Origin: Acholeplasma granularum ATCC 19168
GTDB lineage: Bacteria; Bacillota_I; Bacilli_A; Acholeplasmatales; Acholeplasmataceae
Reading direction: 5' to 3'
Length of the DNA stretch: 64,000 nucleotides
Assembly: GCF_000526235.1 (NCBI RefSeq)
Contig: NZ_JAFR01000009.1
Coordinates: 86,807 to 150,806 of the forward strand
Below the pieces are notes generated by a model. The model had not been told where the DNA came from, searched no databases, and was given only the letters and a program-made list of their open reading frames with translations. Shown here one piece after another: positions 45,750 through 54,889 of the stretch (position 1 is the first letter of the stretch; every line of letters starts with the position of its first letter). The position numbers and the translations under genes were made by a program.

Positions 45750-46112
45750 ATGCAGTGTAAAAAATGTTTAAAAAGAATCAAACTAAATATTAATTTAAAT
45801 AATATATTTGAAACTTACAGAAATGAAATTTGTAATTCGTGTTTTAAGAAAAATATGAATTATTATCCATATTTTGTCATACCAATTAAATATGGATTAC
45901 TCCATATATTCGAATTATTATATGAAAAAGATAATTTACTAGATTCATACATGGATTACTTTAGACCTTATTATTTAGCATATTTAAAATCTAAACCATC
46001 TATAGATGCAATATATATAGAAATACTTGATCAAAAAACTATTGAACTATTTGACCAATTAAATTTAGGACATCTCATCATTTTTACAAATAACTATAAG
46101 GAGGAACAATGA
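45750..46112 (+). CDS. Reduced ComFC-like protein with zinc finger only
   Basis: A 120-residue protein with an N-terminal CKKCLKR...CNSC four-cysteine zinc-finger-like segment and a middle LLYEKDNLLDSYMDYFRP part. The latter resembles the region after the zinc finger in ComFC, a phosphoribosyltransferase-like competence protein. The phosphoribosyltransferase domain (about 100 residues with the PRPP loop) is absent. It lies directly before hpf, where comFC stands in Firmicutes. I start at ATG 45750 because GGAGG lies 8 nt before it, not at the in-frame ATG 45735. The call as a ComFC remnant is inference from order and cysteines. Confidence 0.6.
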   Translation: MQCKKCLKRIKLNINLNNIFETYRNEICNSCFKKNMNYYPYFVIPIKYGLLHIFELLYEKDNLLDSYMDYFRPYYLAYLKSKPSIDAIYIEILDQKTIELFDQLNLGHLIIFTNNYKEEQ

Positions 46113-46113
46113 T

Positions 46114-46671
46114 ATGAGATATGAAATTATAGGTAAAAACGGATTTACAGCAACTGAAGCAATTAAGGATTATGTTGTAAAGAGGTTAGATAAAATTGTC
46201 AGTATATTCGACAAAAATGTAATTGATACAGTACGTGTTGTCCTAAGAGTATATAAAGAGTACTCAAAAGTTGAAGTAACAATACCTGCACCATACATTA
46301 TTTTAAGAAGTGAAGTTCGTGACCCAGATATGTATGCAGCTATTGACAAATCAGTAGATAAACTTAGTAGTCAAATTAGAAAACATAGATCAAAGATTAG
46401 ACACCATTTTGAAAAACGCGGACAAGATGTATTTACAAAAGCGTTTGATATTGAAGCAATGGATAAAGAAGTTAGAGCAAAACAATTAGTTAAATCTAAG
46501 AAGTTTTCTATTAAACCAATGAGTGTAGAAGATGCAATAGCTCAAATGGAATTAAGTGGACATGATTTCTTTATTTTCCTTGATCAAAAAACGAATCACC
46601 CACAAATTATTTATGCAAGAGAAGATGGCGATTACGCAATTATTGAAGCAACTCCTGATATTTACGATTAA
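46114..46671 (+). CDS. hpf: Ribosome hibernation promoting factor, long form
   Basis: Binds the 30S decoding centre and dimerises ribosomes (100S) in stationary phase or stress. The 185-residue protein has the N-terminal S30AE/HPF domain (1-105, with YEIIGKNGFTATEAIKDYV) and the C-terminal dimerisation domain (about 125-185, with KPMSVEDAIAQMELSGHDFFIF). This is the long form typical of Firmicutes. AAGGAGG at 46098-46104 precedes the ATG, which overlaps the end of the ComFC-like gene, so they are cotranscribed. Confidence 0.96.
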   Translation: MRYEIIGKNGFTATEAIKDYVVKRLDKIVSIFDKNVIDTVRVVLRVYKEYSKVEVTIPAPYIILRSEVRDPDMYAAIDKSVDKLSSQIRKHRSKIRHHFEKRGQDVFTKAFDIEAMDKEVRAKQLVKSKKFSIKPMSVEDAIAQMELSGHDFFIFLDQKTNHPQIIYAREDGDYAIIEATPDIYD

Positions 46672-46684
46672 GAAGTGATATATC

Positions 46685-46717
46685 AAAGAGATATCCAATA
46701 TTTGGATATCTCTTTTT
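46685..46717 (+). terminator. Terminator after hpf
   Basis: A 14-bp stem (46685-46698 with 46702-46715), 3-nt loop, T-run. Confidence 0.93.
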
Positions 46718-46799
46718 ATGTAATAATTCTAATTATTCTCATATGTTTTATTTTTAAAATTATATGATAAAATATATGAAAAGATGTGAAAGGATTTAC

Positions 46800-47078
46800 A
46801 TGCAAAGATTAAAATATGGTATAAAAAATTCTAGAATATGGCATTTATGCAGTATTGACATTGAAGTCAATAAATCCATCACACTAGATAATTGGACCAG
46901 ATATAGAGCAGAATTTAGGGAGATATACTATCTAAATGACATCCATAAGTTTTTAGAAGTGGATCACTTTAATAGTATCTTTAAATTTTTTAAATCTAAT
47001 TTACGTCAAAGTAACATTGAAGATTTTAGAAAATACTTTAAAGACTATTTAAATTATAAAGAAGTAAAAGTATATTAA
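46800..47078 (+). CDS. Uncharacterised small protein
   Basis: A 92-residue protein I do not recognise. It is rich in aromatic and charged residues (RYRAEFREIYY, FNSIFKFFKSN) and has no signal peptide, membrane helix or cysteine motif apart from one Cys. I start at ATG 46800, preceded by GAAAGGA; an in-frame ATG at 46764 falls inside a likely -10 sequence (TATGAT at 46762-46767). It is a single gene between two terminators, so it has its own promoter, and a shared bidirectional hairpin follows. Confidence 0.6.
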   Translation: MQRLKYGIKNSRIWHLCSIDIEVNKSITLDNWTRYRAEFREIYYLNDIHKFLEVDHFNSIFKFFKSNLRQSNIEDFRKYFKDYLNYKEVKVY

Positions 47079-47083
47079 AAAAA

Positions 47084-47108
47084 ATAAACCACTTTTTAAG
47101 TGGTTTAT
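47084..47108. terminator. Bidirectional terminator between the 92-residue gene and sodA
   Basis: ATAAACCACTT (47084-47094) pairs with AAGTGGTTTAT (47098-47108), with A-run before and T-rich sequence after. Confidence 0.88.
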
Positions 47109-47119
47109 CTATTTTTAAA

Positions 47120-47728
47120 TTATGCGTTAAATAATTTTTCGACCGCATCCCAGTTAACAACATTGAAGAATGCTGCAACATAATCAGGACGTCTATTTTG
47201 ATAATTTAGATAGTAAGCATGTTCCCATACATCTAATCCTAATAGAGGCATACCTTCTGCAAGTGGTGTATCTTGGTTAGGTGTTGATGTAACAACTAAT
47301 TTATCACCTTTTTTAATTAACCACGCCCAACCTGAACCAAAACGTGTTTTAGCTGCATTTGAAAATTCTTCTTGGAATGATTCAAATGAACCAAATGATT
47401 GGTTGATTGCTTCAAGTAATTTTCCTGTTGGTCCTTGACCGTCATTTTTCTTTAATAAAGGCCAGAAGAATGCGTGGTTAAAATGTCCACCACCATTGTT
47501 TCTAACTGCACCTTGAATATCAAGTGGGACTTTTGTTAAATCTTTTAATAATACAACTAAATCATCCATTGTTTCAACTTTAAGTTCTGGATGTTTTGCA
47601 AGTGCAGCATTCAAGTTTGTGATATAAGCTTGATGATGTTTGCCATGATGAATCTCCATTGTTGTTTTGTCGATAAAAGGTTCTAGTGCGTCGTAAGCAT
47701 ACGGTAATTTTTCTAAAGTAAATGCCAT
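47120..47728 (-). CDS. sodA: Superoxide dismutase, Mn/Fe type
   Basis: Converts superoxide to oxygen and peroxide. The protein (202 residues) has all four metal ligands in family contexts: HHGKHHQAY (first His), [13 protein letters not shown] (second His), [18 protein letters not shown] (Asp and third His). Start at ATG 47728, with GGAAAGG 10 nt before. A longer in-frame start at 47761 lies upstream of the predicted transcription start and adds 11 residues foreign to the family. It is transcribed alone on the minus strand from its own promoter. Manganese or iron preference cannot be decided by eye. Confidence 0.96.
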   Translation of the reverse strand: MAFTLEKLPYAYDALEPFIDKTTMEIHHGKHHQAYITNLNAALAKHPELKVETMDDLVVLLKDLTKVPLDIQGAVRNNGGGHFNHAFFWPLLKKNDGQGPTGKLLEAINQSFGSFESFQEEFSNAAKTRFGSGWAWLIKKGDKLVVTSTPNQDTPLAEGMPLLGLDVWEHAYYLNYQNRRPDYVAAFFNVVNWDAVEKLFNA

Positions 47729-47763
47729 TTTTATTACTTCCTTTCCATTTTCTTGGTACATCT

Positions 47764-47792
47764 ATCTTACTTTATATTGAAAATATATTCAA
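47764..47792 (-). promoter_or_regulatory. Promoter of sodA
   Basis: On the minus strand TTGAAT (47787-47792), 17-nt spacer, TAAGAT (47764-47769). Confidence 0.65.
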
Positions 47793-47795
47793 GAT

Positions 47796-49340
47796 TTAAG
47801 CATTTTCAATTAATTTATTCACATCATCTACCAAGATGTCAATGAAAATAGTTTTCTCGTTTTTTATTTTAACAAATGAGGCAGGACGTCCACCTATTTT
47901 AGAAACGTATTTAAAAAGTGTATAGTTTACAGGAATAGAACTAGATTGATTTAAACTTGAAAAGTAGGCTGCTAGTATAGCTGCTGTACGAATAACTTTT
48001 TCATTTAAGTTTTGGGTTCGTACTAAGACGTGCGAACCTGGTGCATCTTTAACATGGAACCAGTAATCATTAGAGTTAGCTAGATTATTAATGATATGTG
48101 CATTTTGAAGAGCATTTTTACCAATAATGTAAGTTGATGTTTCATCTTTAACGGTCAGTACTTTAATTTTATGGTTGTGTTTTTGATTTTTACTTGGCTT
48201 TTGTTTTAAGTATCCAAAAGGAATTAATAGCATCTTAAAATCATTTAAATCATTGGCATCTGTTAATTCAAGTTCATGCATAAAGTTATCAAATATTTGT
48301 TTTTCTATATAAACCTTATCTAGTTCCTGATTTATATAATTGATTGCACGTTTTCCTTTATGGTAACTTTTATAATAATTTTGAGCATTATCAGATAAGC
48401 TGATGGTTTCATCAAGTGCAATATGATCTACCCAACCAAGTTTACTATTCAAATCTAGTCCTGATGCATAAATATGATCGCCTTTTAGTTTGTCATCTAT
48501 CATATACTCTGCTTGTTCGAGTTGTTGTTTGAGTTGAACTTGCTTTTTATCTATACGCTTAAGTTGATTTGAAATGAAATTTTTGTAAGGAGATTTTAAA
48601 TCTTTAGATGCCATGATACGATTTTCTAATGCCTCACTTAAAGTACTATATTTGATGGTTTTCCCTTCAAATATATTGAAAAAATAAGATTTATTTTCAT
48701 CTAAAGATAAAGTAGGCTCGACATTAATATCAAATGGGTGTATATCGTTTTGATTTAAGTATTTTGCTAATCTTAGTGAGATGCCTAAATATTTTAAGGT
48801 TAGATCTTTTGGACTAATTAATGGATCAAATTGATAATTCCTTGCATCAATTTTATCACTTGAAAAATACTCAAATTGGGCATTTGGAATTAAATGACGT
48901 CCCTCTAATACAAACATTTTCTTATATACATCAATAATTTTATTATCTTCTATTAGATATAGATTTGAATGACGTCCCATTGCTTCAAAGATTAACTTTC
49001 TTTTTATTGGTCCATGAATAAAATCATAAACAGTAAAATAAAGTTCTACAACCCTATCAGATTTATATTGGACAATAGAATTTAAGATTCCACCCTCTAA
49101 ATATCTTTTTAATTGATATAAAAAATTCGATGTATCTTTTTTTTGAATGTTTTGTTTTGTAAGATAAAGGGATGAATAACTTGCATTTAAATTAATTGCT
49201 AAATGACTTCTTACCTTCTGCTTATATAAGCTAAAACTAAAAATTAATCCATCTAATGAAATTGATTCTACACGTGTATTTGATATAGTTTCGTTAAGTT
49301 CTTTTACTAGAAAATAGGTATATATACCGTCTAATGCCAT
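47796..49340 (-). CDS. rqcH: Ribosome-associated quality control protein RqcH (NFACT family)
   Basis: Binds stalled 50S-peptidyl-tRNA complexes and adds alanine tails that mark the chain for breakdown. The 514-residue protein has NFACT-N (about 1-180, starting MALDGIYTYFLVKEL and including FEAMGRHSNLYLIE), a helical middle with coiled-coil (about 260-380), and NFACT-R (about 395-510, with DYWFHVKDAPGSHVLVR). This family was earlier named fibronectin-binding protein A, but its ribosomal role is established in Bacillus. It is transcribed alone on the minus strand and diverges from gmk. Confidence 0.94.
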   Translation of the reverse strand: MALDGIYTYFLVKELNETISNTRVESISLDGLIFSFSLYKQKVRSHLAINLNASYSSLYLTKQNIQKKDTSNFLYQLKRYLEGGILNSIVQYKSDRVVELYFTVYDFIHGPIKRKLIFEAMGRHSNLYLIEDNKIIDVYKKMFVLEGRHLIPNAQFEYFSSDKIDARNYQFDPLISPKDLTLKYLGISLRLAKYLNQNDIHPFDINVEPTLSLDENKSYFFNIFEGKTIKYSTLSEALENRIMASKDLKSPYKNFISNQLKRIDKKQVQLKQQLEQAEYMIDDKLKGDHIYASGLDLNSKLGWVDHIALDETISLSDNAQNYYKSYHKGKRAINYINQELDKVYIEKQIFDNFMHELELTDANDLNDFKMLLIPFGYLKQKPSKNQKHNHKIKVLTVKDETSTYIIGKNALQNAHIINNLANSNDYWFHVKDAPGSHVLVRTQNLNEKVIRTAAILAAYFSSLNQSSSIPVNYTLFKYVSKIGGRPASFVKIKNEKTIFIDILVDDVNKLIENA

Positions 49341-49386
49341 AATTTAACACCTCATAAATACTATAACATGAAAATGATTGAAACTA

Positions 49387-49415
49387 TTTACATAAATAAA
49401 ACTTTCGTATATAAT
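49387..49415 (+). promoter_or_regulatory. Promoter of gmk-rpoZ
   Basis: TTTACA (49387-49392), 17-nt spacer, TATAAT (49410-49415), about 22 nt from the start point to the gmk ATG. Confidence 0.7.
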
Positions 49416-49443
49416 GAATTAAACGAAGAGTTAGGAGAGACTA

Positions 49444-50061
49444 ATGAAATTAAACGAACGTGGATTACTCATCGTAATATCTGGACCATCCGGAGTTGGA
49501 AAAGGTACCGTGCGTAAAGCACTTTTTGATATGAAAAACCATAATTTAGTATACTCTGTATCTGTAACAACAAGACCTCCTAGAGCTGGTGAAGTTGATG
49601 GAAAAGATTATTATTTTGTAGATCGTCCTACATTTGAAGAGATGATAAAACAAGATAAATTTTTGGAACATGCAGAATTTGTAGGAAGTTACTATGGTAC
49701 ACCCAAAGATAAAGTTGAAGCGTTATTAGACTTAGGTAAGGAAGTAGTTTTAGAAATAGAAGTAGATGGTGCATTACAAGTTCGTGAAAAAACTAAAGAT
49801 GCAGTGTTCATATTCTTAGTTCCACCTAGTAAGAAAGCATTATTTGAGCGCTTAAGTTCAAGAGGAACTGAAAGCCAAGATTTAGTACAAAAAAGATTTG
49901 AAAAAGCTGAAAAAGAATTTAAATTAGCGTATAAATATGATTATATAGTAGTCAATGATGATGTGAATAATGCTGCTGATAGAATTATGGCAATTATTCG
50001 AGCTGAACATGCTAGAACGCAACGTACAATTCATAAATATCAAGAATTAATGGAGGATTAG
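49444..50061 (+). CDS. gmk: Guanylate kinase
   Basis: Phosphorylates GMP to GDP with ATP. The 205-residue protein has the P-loop ISGPSGVGKGTV (about 12-23), the GMP-binding TTRPPRAGEVDGKDYYFV (about 42-59, with the key Arg and Tyr), and EIEVDGALQV. GGAG precedes the ATG. rpoZ follows after 4 nt, the classic gmk-rpoZ pair of Firmicutes, which links nucleotide supply and RNA polymerase. Confidence 0.97.
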   Translation: MKLNERGLLIVISGPSGVGKGTVRKALFDMKNHNLVYSVSVTTRPPRAGEVDGKDYYFVDRPTFEEMIKQDKFLEHAEFVGSYYGTPKDKVEALLDLGKEVVLEIEVDGALQVREKTKDAVFIFLVPPSKKALFERLSSRGTESQDLVQKRFEKAEKEFKLAYKYDYIVVNDDVNNAADRIMAIIRAEHARTQRTIHKYQELMED

Positions 50062-50065
50062 TTAT

Positions 50066-50281
50066 ATGAAAAAAGAAAAACATGGATTAAATTACCCTAC
50101 AATCGATAAACTATTAGGTCAAATCGATTCTAAATATAAATTAGTATATGCAGCTAGTAAAGTTGCACATATGATTGAACAAGAAAAATTAGATGTAAAA
50201 GATTCAAAGTCTGTTACATCAGTAGGTAAAGCATTAGAAGAAATCGCAAATGGAAAAGTGAGTATTACGTTCGTAGAATGA
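50066..50281 (+). CDS. rpoZ: DNA-directed RNA polymerase omega subunit
   Basis: A 71-residue omega subunit. NYPTIDKLLGQIDSKYKLVY... gives the family's start, with KVAHMI in place of the more common KRARQI, then SVTSVGKALEEIANGKV. Omega helps the beta' subunit fold and in many bacteria takes part in ppGpp binding. It is translated 4 nt after gmk. The 3' end of the gene is part of a terminator stem. Confidence 0.92.
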   Translation: MKKEKHGLNYPTIDKLLGQIDSKYKLVYAASKVAHMIEQEKLDVKDSKSVTSVGKALEEIANGKVSITFVE

Positions 50282-50297
50282 ACGTAATACTTTTTTA
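50261..50297 (+). terminator. Terminator of gmk-rpoZ
   Basis: AGTATTACGTT (50261-50271) pairs with AACGTAATACT (50281-50291), followed by TTTTT. It overlaps the last rpoZ codons. Confidence 0.9.
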
Positions 50298-50487
50298 TTT
50301 TAAGGTTAAGATAACTTTTTAAAGATTCTTAATAAGTTCTAATTTTAAATGTGCAAATTTTTTGTACTGGCTTTCATATTCTTATATGTCTAGTTTTATA
50401 TTCGTAATTTATTACTTACTGATATGTCACATCTACTGTCATATATTTTTATATGAAATTATTATATAATAGTGAATAGGTGATTAA

Positions 50488-52221
50488 ATGAAAGATAAAC
50501 TAGCAATACTTCCTACAGATCCGGGTTGTTATCTAATGTTAAATGAACTTGGAGAAGTTATTTATGTAGGTAAAGCTAAGAATTTAAAAAATCGTGTGAG
50601 TTCCTATTTTAGAGGTGCACATAATGCTAAAACAGAAAAGCTAATCTCTGAAATTAGAGATTTTAATTATGTAGTTACAAACTCTGAACAAGAATCACTG
50701 ATTTTAGAATATAATTTAATCAAAAAATATGCACCACTTTATAATATCAAACTCATTGATGATAAAAGTTATCCATATATTGAAATTACGGACGAGAAAG
50801 ATCCAATGCTCGTTGTTTCTAGATATATTAGTGTTGATCAAAATAAAAAATTATTTGGACCATATCCGAACTCAAAATCTGCAAGGGAAACATTAAAGTT
50901 ACTACATAGATTATACCCATTAAGAAGATGTAATCCAATTGATTCAAAACCATGTTTATATTATCATATGGGTTTATGCTTGGGACCATGTGCGCATGAA
51001 CATGTAGACTATAAACCAAATATAGAAAAAATTACCAAGTTTCTAAAAGGTGAAACTAAAGAGGTATTAAATGATTTAGAAAAAATCATGAATGAAGCAA
51101 GTTTAAATTTAGAATTTGAAAAAGCACTTGAATATAGAGATATGATTCAAGCAGTTAAAGATACTACAGAAAAACAAATTATGAGTTTAAATGATTTTAA
51201 AGATCGTGACTTTATTAGTTTTGCATTTAACGATGATGATTTAGCTATTCAAATATTAATCATGCGTCAAGGTAGAATATTAGATACGCATAAAAACATC
51301 ATTTCATATATGACAGATCCAAATGAAACATTTTTATCTTATATAAAAAATTATTATGATAAATTTTTACTACCAGATGAATTAATATTTGATCAGCAAA
51401 TACCAATTAAAACACTTCAAATGTATTTTAAAAATAAAGTTATAGTACCAAAGATTGGTGACAAGAAAAAACTCATTGATTTAGCTTATAAAAATGCTTT
51501 AGAAGATTTGACACATTACTTTAAACTCTATAGAGCAAAAGAAGAACGCCAAAATGAACAAGTTGAAGCACTTGAAACAATTCTTGAAAAAAAGATAAAT
51601 TATATTGAAGTATTTGATAATGCACATCTATTTGGTACAGCACCAATATCAGGAATGATTGTTTGGAAAGATGCTCATTTTGAAAGAAAAATGTATCGCA
51701 AATTTCATTTGAAAACTACGACCAATGATGACTATCAAGCAATGAAAGAAGTATTATACCGTAGACTTCAACGATTATTAGTTGAAGGCCAACAACTACC
51801 GGATCTCATCTGTGTAGATGGTGGTAAGGGACAAGTATCTGCTGCAAATGAAGTTGTTTTGTCACTGAATATAAATATTCCCATCTTAGGATTAAAAAAA
51901 GATAGATATCACCAACTTGAGGGATATGTTTTAAATGGTGAAACGACAATTCTAGAAAAAAACTCACCCTTATTTTTCTTTTTAGGTAAACTATCTGAAG
52001 AAGTACACCGTTTTACAATTACATTCCATCAAAAAACAAAAAATAGAAAAGACTATACGTCTGTTCTAGATAATATTCCTGGATTAGGACCTACAAGAAA
52101 AAAGAAATTACTTGCAAGTTTTAAATCTATAGACGAAATTAAAAACGCATCTGTAGATGATTTGCGCACAATAGGTTTACCAGATAAAGTAATTAAAGGC
52201 ATAAAGGAGGGTATTTCATGA
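50488..52221 (+). CDS. uvrC: Excinuclease ABC subunit C
   Basis: Makes both incisions in nucleotide excision repair with UvrA and UvrB. The 577-residue protein has the GIY-YIG nuclease domain (about 10-90, CYLMLNELGEVIYVGKAKNLKNR in family position), a Cys-rich segment RRCNPIDSKPCLYYHMGLC, the UVR/UvrB-binding helix (about 195-230), the RNase H-like second nuclease domain (DNAHLFGTAPISGM and CVDGGKGQ with Asp residues), and C-terminal HhH motifs (IPGLGPTRKKKLL). TATAAT at 50465-50470 lies before it. The next gene overlaps by 4 nt. Confidence 0.96.
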   Translation: MKDKLAILPTDPGCYLMLNELGEVIYVGKAKNLKNRVSSYFRGAHNAKTEKLISEIRDFNYVVTNSEQESLILEYNLIKKYAPLYNIKLIDDKSYPYIEITDEKDPMLVVSRYISVDQNKKLFGPYPNSKSARETLKLLHRLYPLRRCNPIDSKPCLYYHMGLCLGPCAHEHVDYKPNIEKITKFLKGETKEVLNDLEKIMNEASLNLEFEKALEYRDMIQAVKDTTEKQIMSLNDFKDRDFISFAFNDDDLAIQILIMRQGRILDTHKNIISYMTDPNETFLSYIKNYYDKFLLPDELIFDQQIPIKTLQMYFKNKVIVPKIGDKKKLIDLAYKNALEDLTHYFKLYRAKEERQNEQVEALETILEKKINYIEVFDNAHLFGTAPISGMIVWKDAHFERKMYRKFHLKTTTNDDYQAMKEVLYRRLQRLLVEGQQLPDLICVDGGKGQVSAANEVVLSLNINIPILGLKKDRYHQLEGYVLNGETTILEKNSPLFFFLGKLSEEVHRFTITFHQKTKNRKDYTSVLDNIPGLGPTRKKKLLASFKSIDEIKNASVDDLRTIGLPDKVIKGIKEGIS

Positions 52222-53063
52222 AAGCTTTTATTCATAGTACAAACCCTAAACAAAAAATATTTTACTGTGTTGTTAATAATAAAAAAGAGGCATTCTACTT
52301 ACCTAATAGATTAGCGAAAGTATTTCTTACTATATTAAAAAGAGGTATATTAGTGGATTTTGAGGTTAATGATGCAACAACAAGAAAAATAGATGGTAAA
52401 CAAACAAATGTTTATCCAATCAATCATTTTAACAAGATTATACAGACATCACCTAAAAAAGTATTATATGACTTAACACAATTAAGACTTGATATGAAAA
52501 GAGTTTTAAAAAAATATCAATACTTTTTATTTTTAGATTTAGAGATGAGTATGCCAGGTTATAAACCAGGTAAACATATACCAGAAATTATTCAAGTAGG
52601 CTATTTATTAACTAATAAATCAGGTGAAGTTCTTAAAGACAATGGCTATTATGTGCTACCTAAAAATGAAGATGCAATTAATAAAAGAACTATAAAATTC
52701 TTAAATCTAGATGAAAATATCTTTTATGGTAAAGCAAGAGAATTTGATTTATTTTATGATGATTTAAAAGATATTATTAATAATTATAAACCTCAAATTG
52801 TAACATGGGGTAAAAATGATATTCAAGCTTTAAACATTAGTTATAAACTACACCAAGTAAAACCTTTGACACATGATAAACAATTTATTGACTTACTTAA
52901 ACTTCATAAAGATTATTTTAATTTACCAAATGATATAGGTTTATTTGATGCTTACAAAAAATATTATAAACCAGAAGATTTACCAGTCCAAGATCATGAT
53001 GCGCGTATGGATGCGATTATTACAAAAGATGTATTTGATGCATTTACAAATGTAATGAAATAA
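52218..53063 (+). CDS. DEDD-family 3'-5' exonuclease-like protein
   Basis: A 281-residue protein. Residues about 92-278 form an RNase T/DnaQ-like exonuclease domain: FLDLEMS supplies the first Asp and Glu, TWGKNDIQALN the third acid, and DHDARMDAIIT the His and last Asp. This is the DEDDh set. The N-terminal 90 residues are not recognised. It overlaps uvrC by 4 nt, so a repair or RNA processing role in the same transcript is possible, but no substrate can be given. It ends at a strong shared terminator. Confidence 0.84.
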   Translation: MKAFIHSTNPKQKIFYCVVNNKKEAFYLPNRLAKVFLTILKRGILVDFEVNDATTRKIDGKQTNVYPINHFNKIIQTSPKKVLYDLTQLRLDMKRVLKKYQYFLFLDLEMSMPGYKPGKHIPEIIQVGYLLTNKSGEVLKDNGYYVLPKNEDAINKRTIKFLNLDENIFYGKAREFDLFYDDLKDIINNYKPQIVTWGKNDIQALNISYKLHQVKPLTHDKQFIDLLKLHKDYFNLPNDIGLFDAYKKYYKPEDLPVQDHDARMDAIITKDVFDAFTNVMK

Positions 53064-53095
53064 AAAATATGCCCACCAATTGGTGGGCATATTTT
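53064..53095. terminator. Bidirectional terminator between the exonuclease gene and rnj
   Basis: A perfect 32-nt palindrome with 16-nt half-sites centred at 53079/53080; its A-rich and T-rich ends serve both converging genes. Confidence 0.94.
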
Positions 53096-53097
53096 GA

Positions 53098-54780
53098 TTA
53101 TAAGTTCATAATTATAGGTAGAATCATCGGTTTTCTTAAGGTGATATCATAAATTTTATCGCCTAATTGATCAATAATTAATTGTTTTAAAATCAGTTCA
53201 TTATAACCTTTTTTAGGTAATTCTTTAAGTGCTATATTTTTTACTATGGTTGCTAGGCTGGAAGTTAATTCCTCATTGCCCTTCATATAAATAAATCCTC
53301 TTGAGATAACAGTAGGTTCATTTACTAAAGTTTTCTTGTTAGAATCAATTGATAATATTACAGAAAACAGTCCTTCCTCAGAAAGTATTTTTCGCTCTCT
53401 TAAGACATTTGAACCGATATTTCCTACACCTGTGCCATCTATATAGATGTCTCCAGATTGTACCTTACCCGCATATCTAATGGAGTCTTTAGAAACTGCT
53501 GCCACATCTCCGTTATCCATAATTAAAACATTGTTTTCATCCACGCCACATTCAATAGCTAAATGTTTATGACGCTTTAACATTCTATGTTCACCGTGCA
53601 TTGGAATAAAATATTTTGGTTTAATTAAAGTTAACATTAATTTTAAATCAGGACCACTACCATGTCCAGATGTATGCGTGTCTGTAATGGGGCCATGTGT
53701 AATGACATTAACATCATTTCTAAATAATAAATTAATAGTTTTATTGATTGGATCTTGATTTCCAGGAATTGGAGAAGAAGAAAATATTACAGTATCACCT
53801 TTAACTGTTTTTATTTGTCTATGAGAACCATTAGCAATTCTTGATAATGCTGCAAGTGGCTCACCTTGTGATCCTGTAACTAAGATACAAGTTTCTTCTA
53901 ATGTATATTTTTTTAATTCCTCTGGTGCAACGATTGTACCTTTTTTAGGTTTGATATAACCAGATTGTTGTCCTGCTTCAATTGTACGTTCCATAGAACG
54001 GCCAAAGACGGCAATTTTTCTGCCAGTTAATTCGGCTGCTTCAATGATTTGTTGGATTCTATATAAGTTGGATGCAAATGTTGCGATAATAATTCTTCCA
54101 GGAATACGAGTAAATAGTTCATTAATAGAACGTCCTACTTTAGATTCAGACTGAATTAAACCATCTTGTTCTGCATTGGTTGAATCAGATACTAAAAGTA
54201 GTGTACCTTCTTGACCAAGATTAGCTAATTTTTCATATTCAGCATGTGGTCCAACAGGAGTATAGTCTATTTTGAAGTCTCCAGTGTGAAAAATAGGACC
54301 AGCTTCAGTTCTAAAAACAATACCAAACATATCAGGAATAGAGTGATTTAATCTAACAAATGATATTTCTACACCACTAAATTTGTAGGTATAATATGAT
54401 TTATATTCCTCAATTTTAGGGATTTTTAAATCTCTGTGTTCGCCTAATTTATACTCAATTAAATCAACTGCAATACCAGAAGCATAAATTCTTGGTATTT
54501 TTACTTGTTTTAATAAATATGGAATACCACCAATATGATCCTCATGACCATGAGTGATGAATAAACCAACGATTCTTTCTTCGTTTTCTTTCAAATAAGT
54601 ATAATCAGGTATGACATAATCAATACCCAATAAATCATCATCGGGAAACAAAATACCTGCATCCACAATAAAAATTTGATTATTAATTTCATAAACATAA
54701 GTGTTTTTACCGACCTCGCCTAAACCACCTAAAGCAAAAACTCCGAATTCGTCGGTTTTTAACAACGCATTTTTCAACAT
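53098..54780 (-). CDS. rnj: Ribonuclease J
   Basis: A metallo-beta-lactamase RNase with endo- and 5'-3' exonuclease activity, central to mRNA decay and rRNA maturation in organisms lacking RNase E. The 560-residue protein has GGLGEVGKN (18-26), the zinc motif HGHEDHIGG (about 76-84), HTGDFK, the beta-CASP motifs including TGSQGEP, and a further HGEHR. The C-terminal domain (about 455-560) is present. It may be RNase J1 or J2; the HxHxDH site is intact, so it should be active. Transcribed on the minus strand from 54780. Confidence 0.95.
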   Translation of the reverse strand: MLKNALLKTDEFGVFALGGLGEVGKNTYVYEINNQIFIVDAGILFPDDDLLGIDYVIPDYTYLKENEERIVGLFITHGHEDHIGGIPYLLKQVKIPRIYASGIAVDLIEYKLGEHRDLKIPKIEEYKSYYTYKFSGVEISFVRLNHSIPDMFGIVFRTEAGPIFHTGDFKIDYTPVGPHAEYEKLANLGQEGTLLLVSDSTNAEQDGLIQSESKVGRSINELFTRIPGRIIIATFASNLYRIQQIIEAAELTGRKIAVFGRSMERTIEAGQQSGYIKPKKGTIVAPEELKKYTLEETCILVTGSQGEPLAALSRIANGSHRQIKTVKGDTVIFSSSPIPGNQDPINKTINLLFRNDVNVITHGPITDTHTSGHGSGPDLKLMLTLIKPKYFIPMHGEHRMLKRHKHLAIECGVDENNVLIMDNGDVAAVSKDSIRYAGKVQSGDIYIDGTGVGNIGSNVLRERKILSEEGLFSVILSIDSNKKTLVNEPTVISRGFIYMKGNEELTSSLATIVKNIALKELPKKGYNELILKQLIIDQLGDKIYDITLRKPMILPIIMNL

Positions 54781-54889
54781 ATATATAACCTCGTAACGTC
54801 AAATCTATTAATTCTATTATACATTAAATTTTTAAAATTAATAAATAATTAATTCATGTTAAAATAGTTTATATGTTTATGAGGTGTTT

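Noticed and set aside
47729..47761. Longer superoxide dismutase starting at 47761
   Set aside because: This ATG is upstream of the predicted transcription start; the conserved N-terminus begins at 47728 with a good ribosome binding site.
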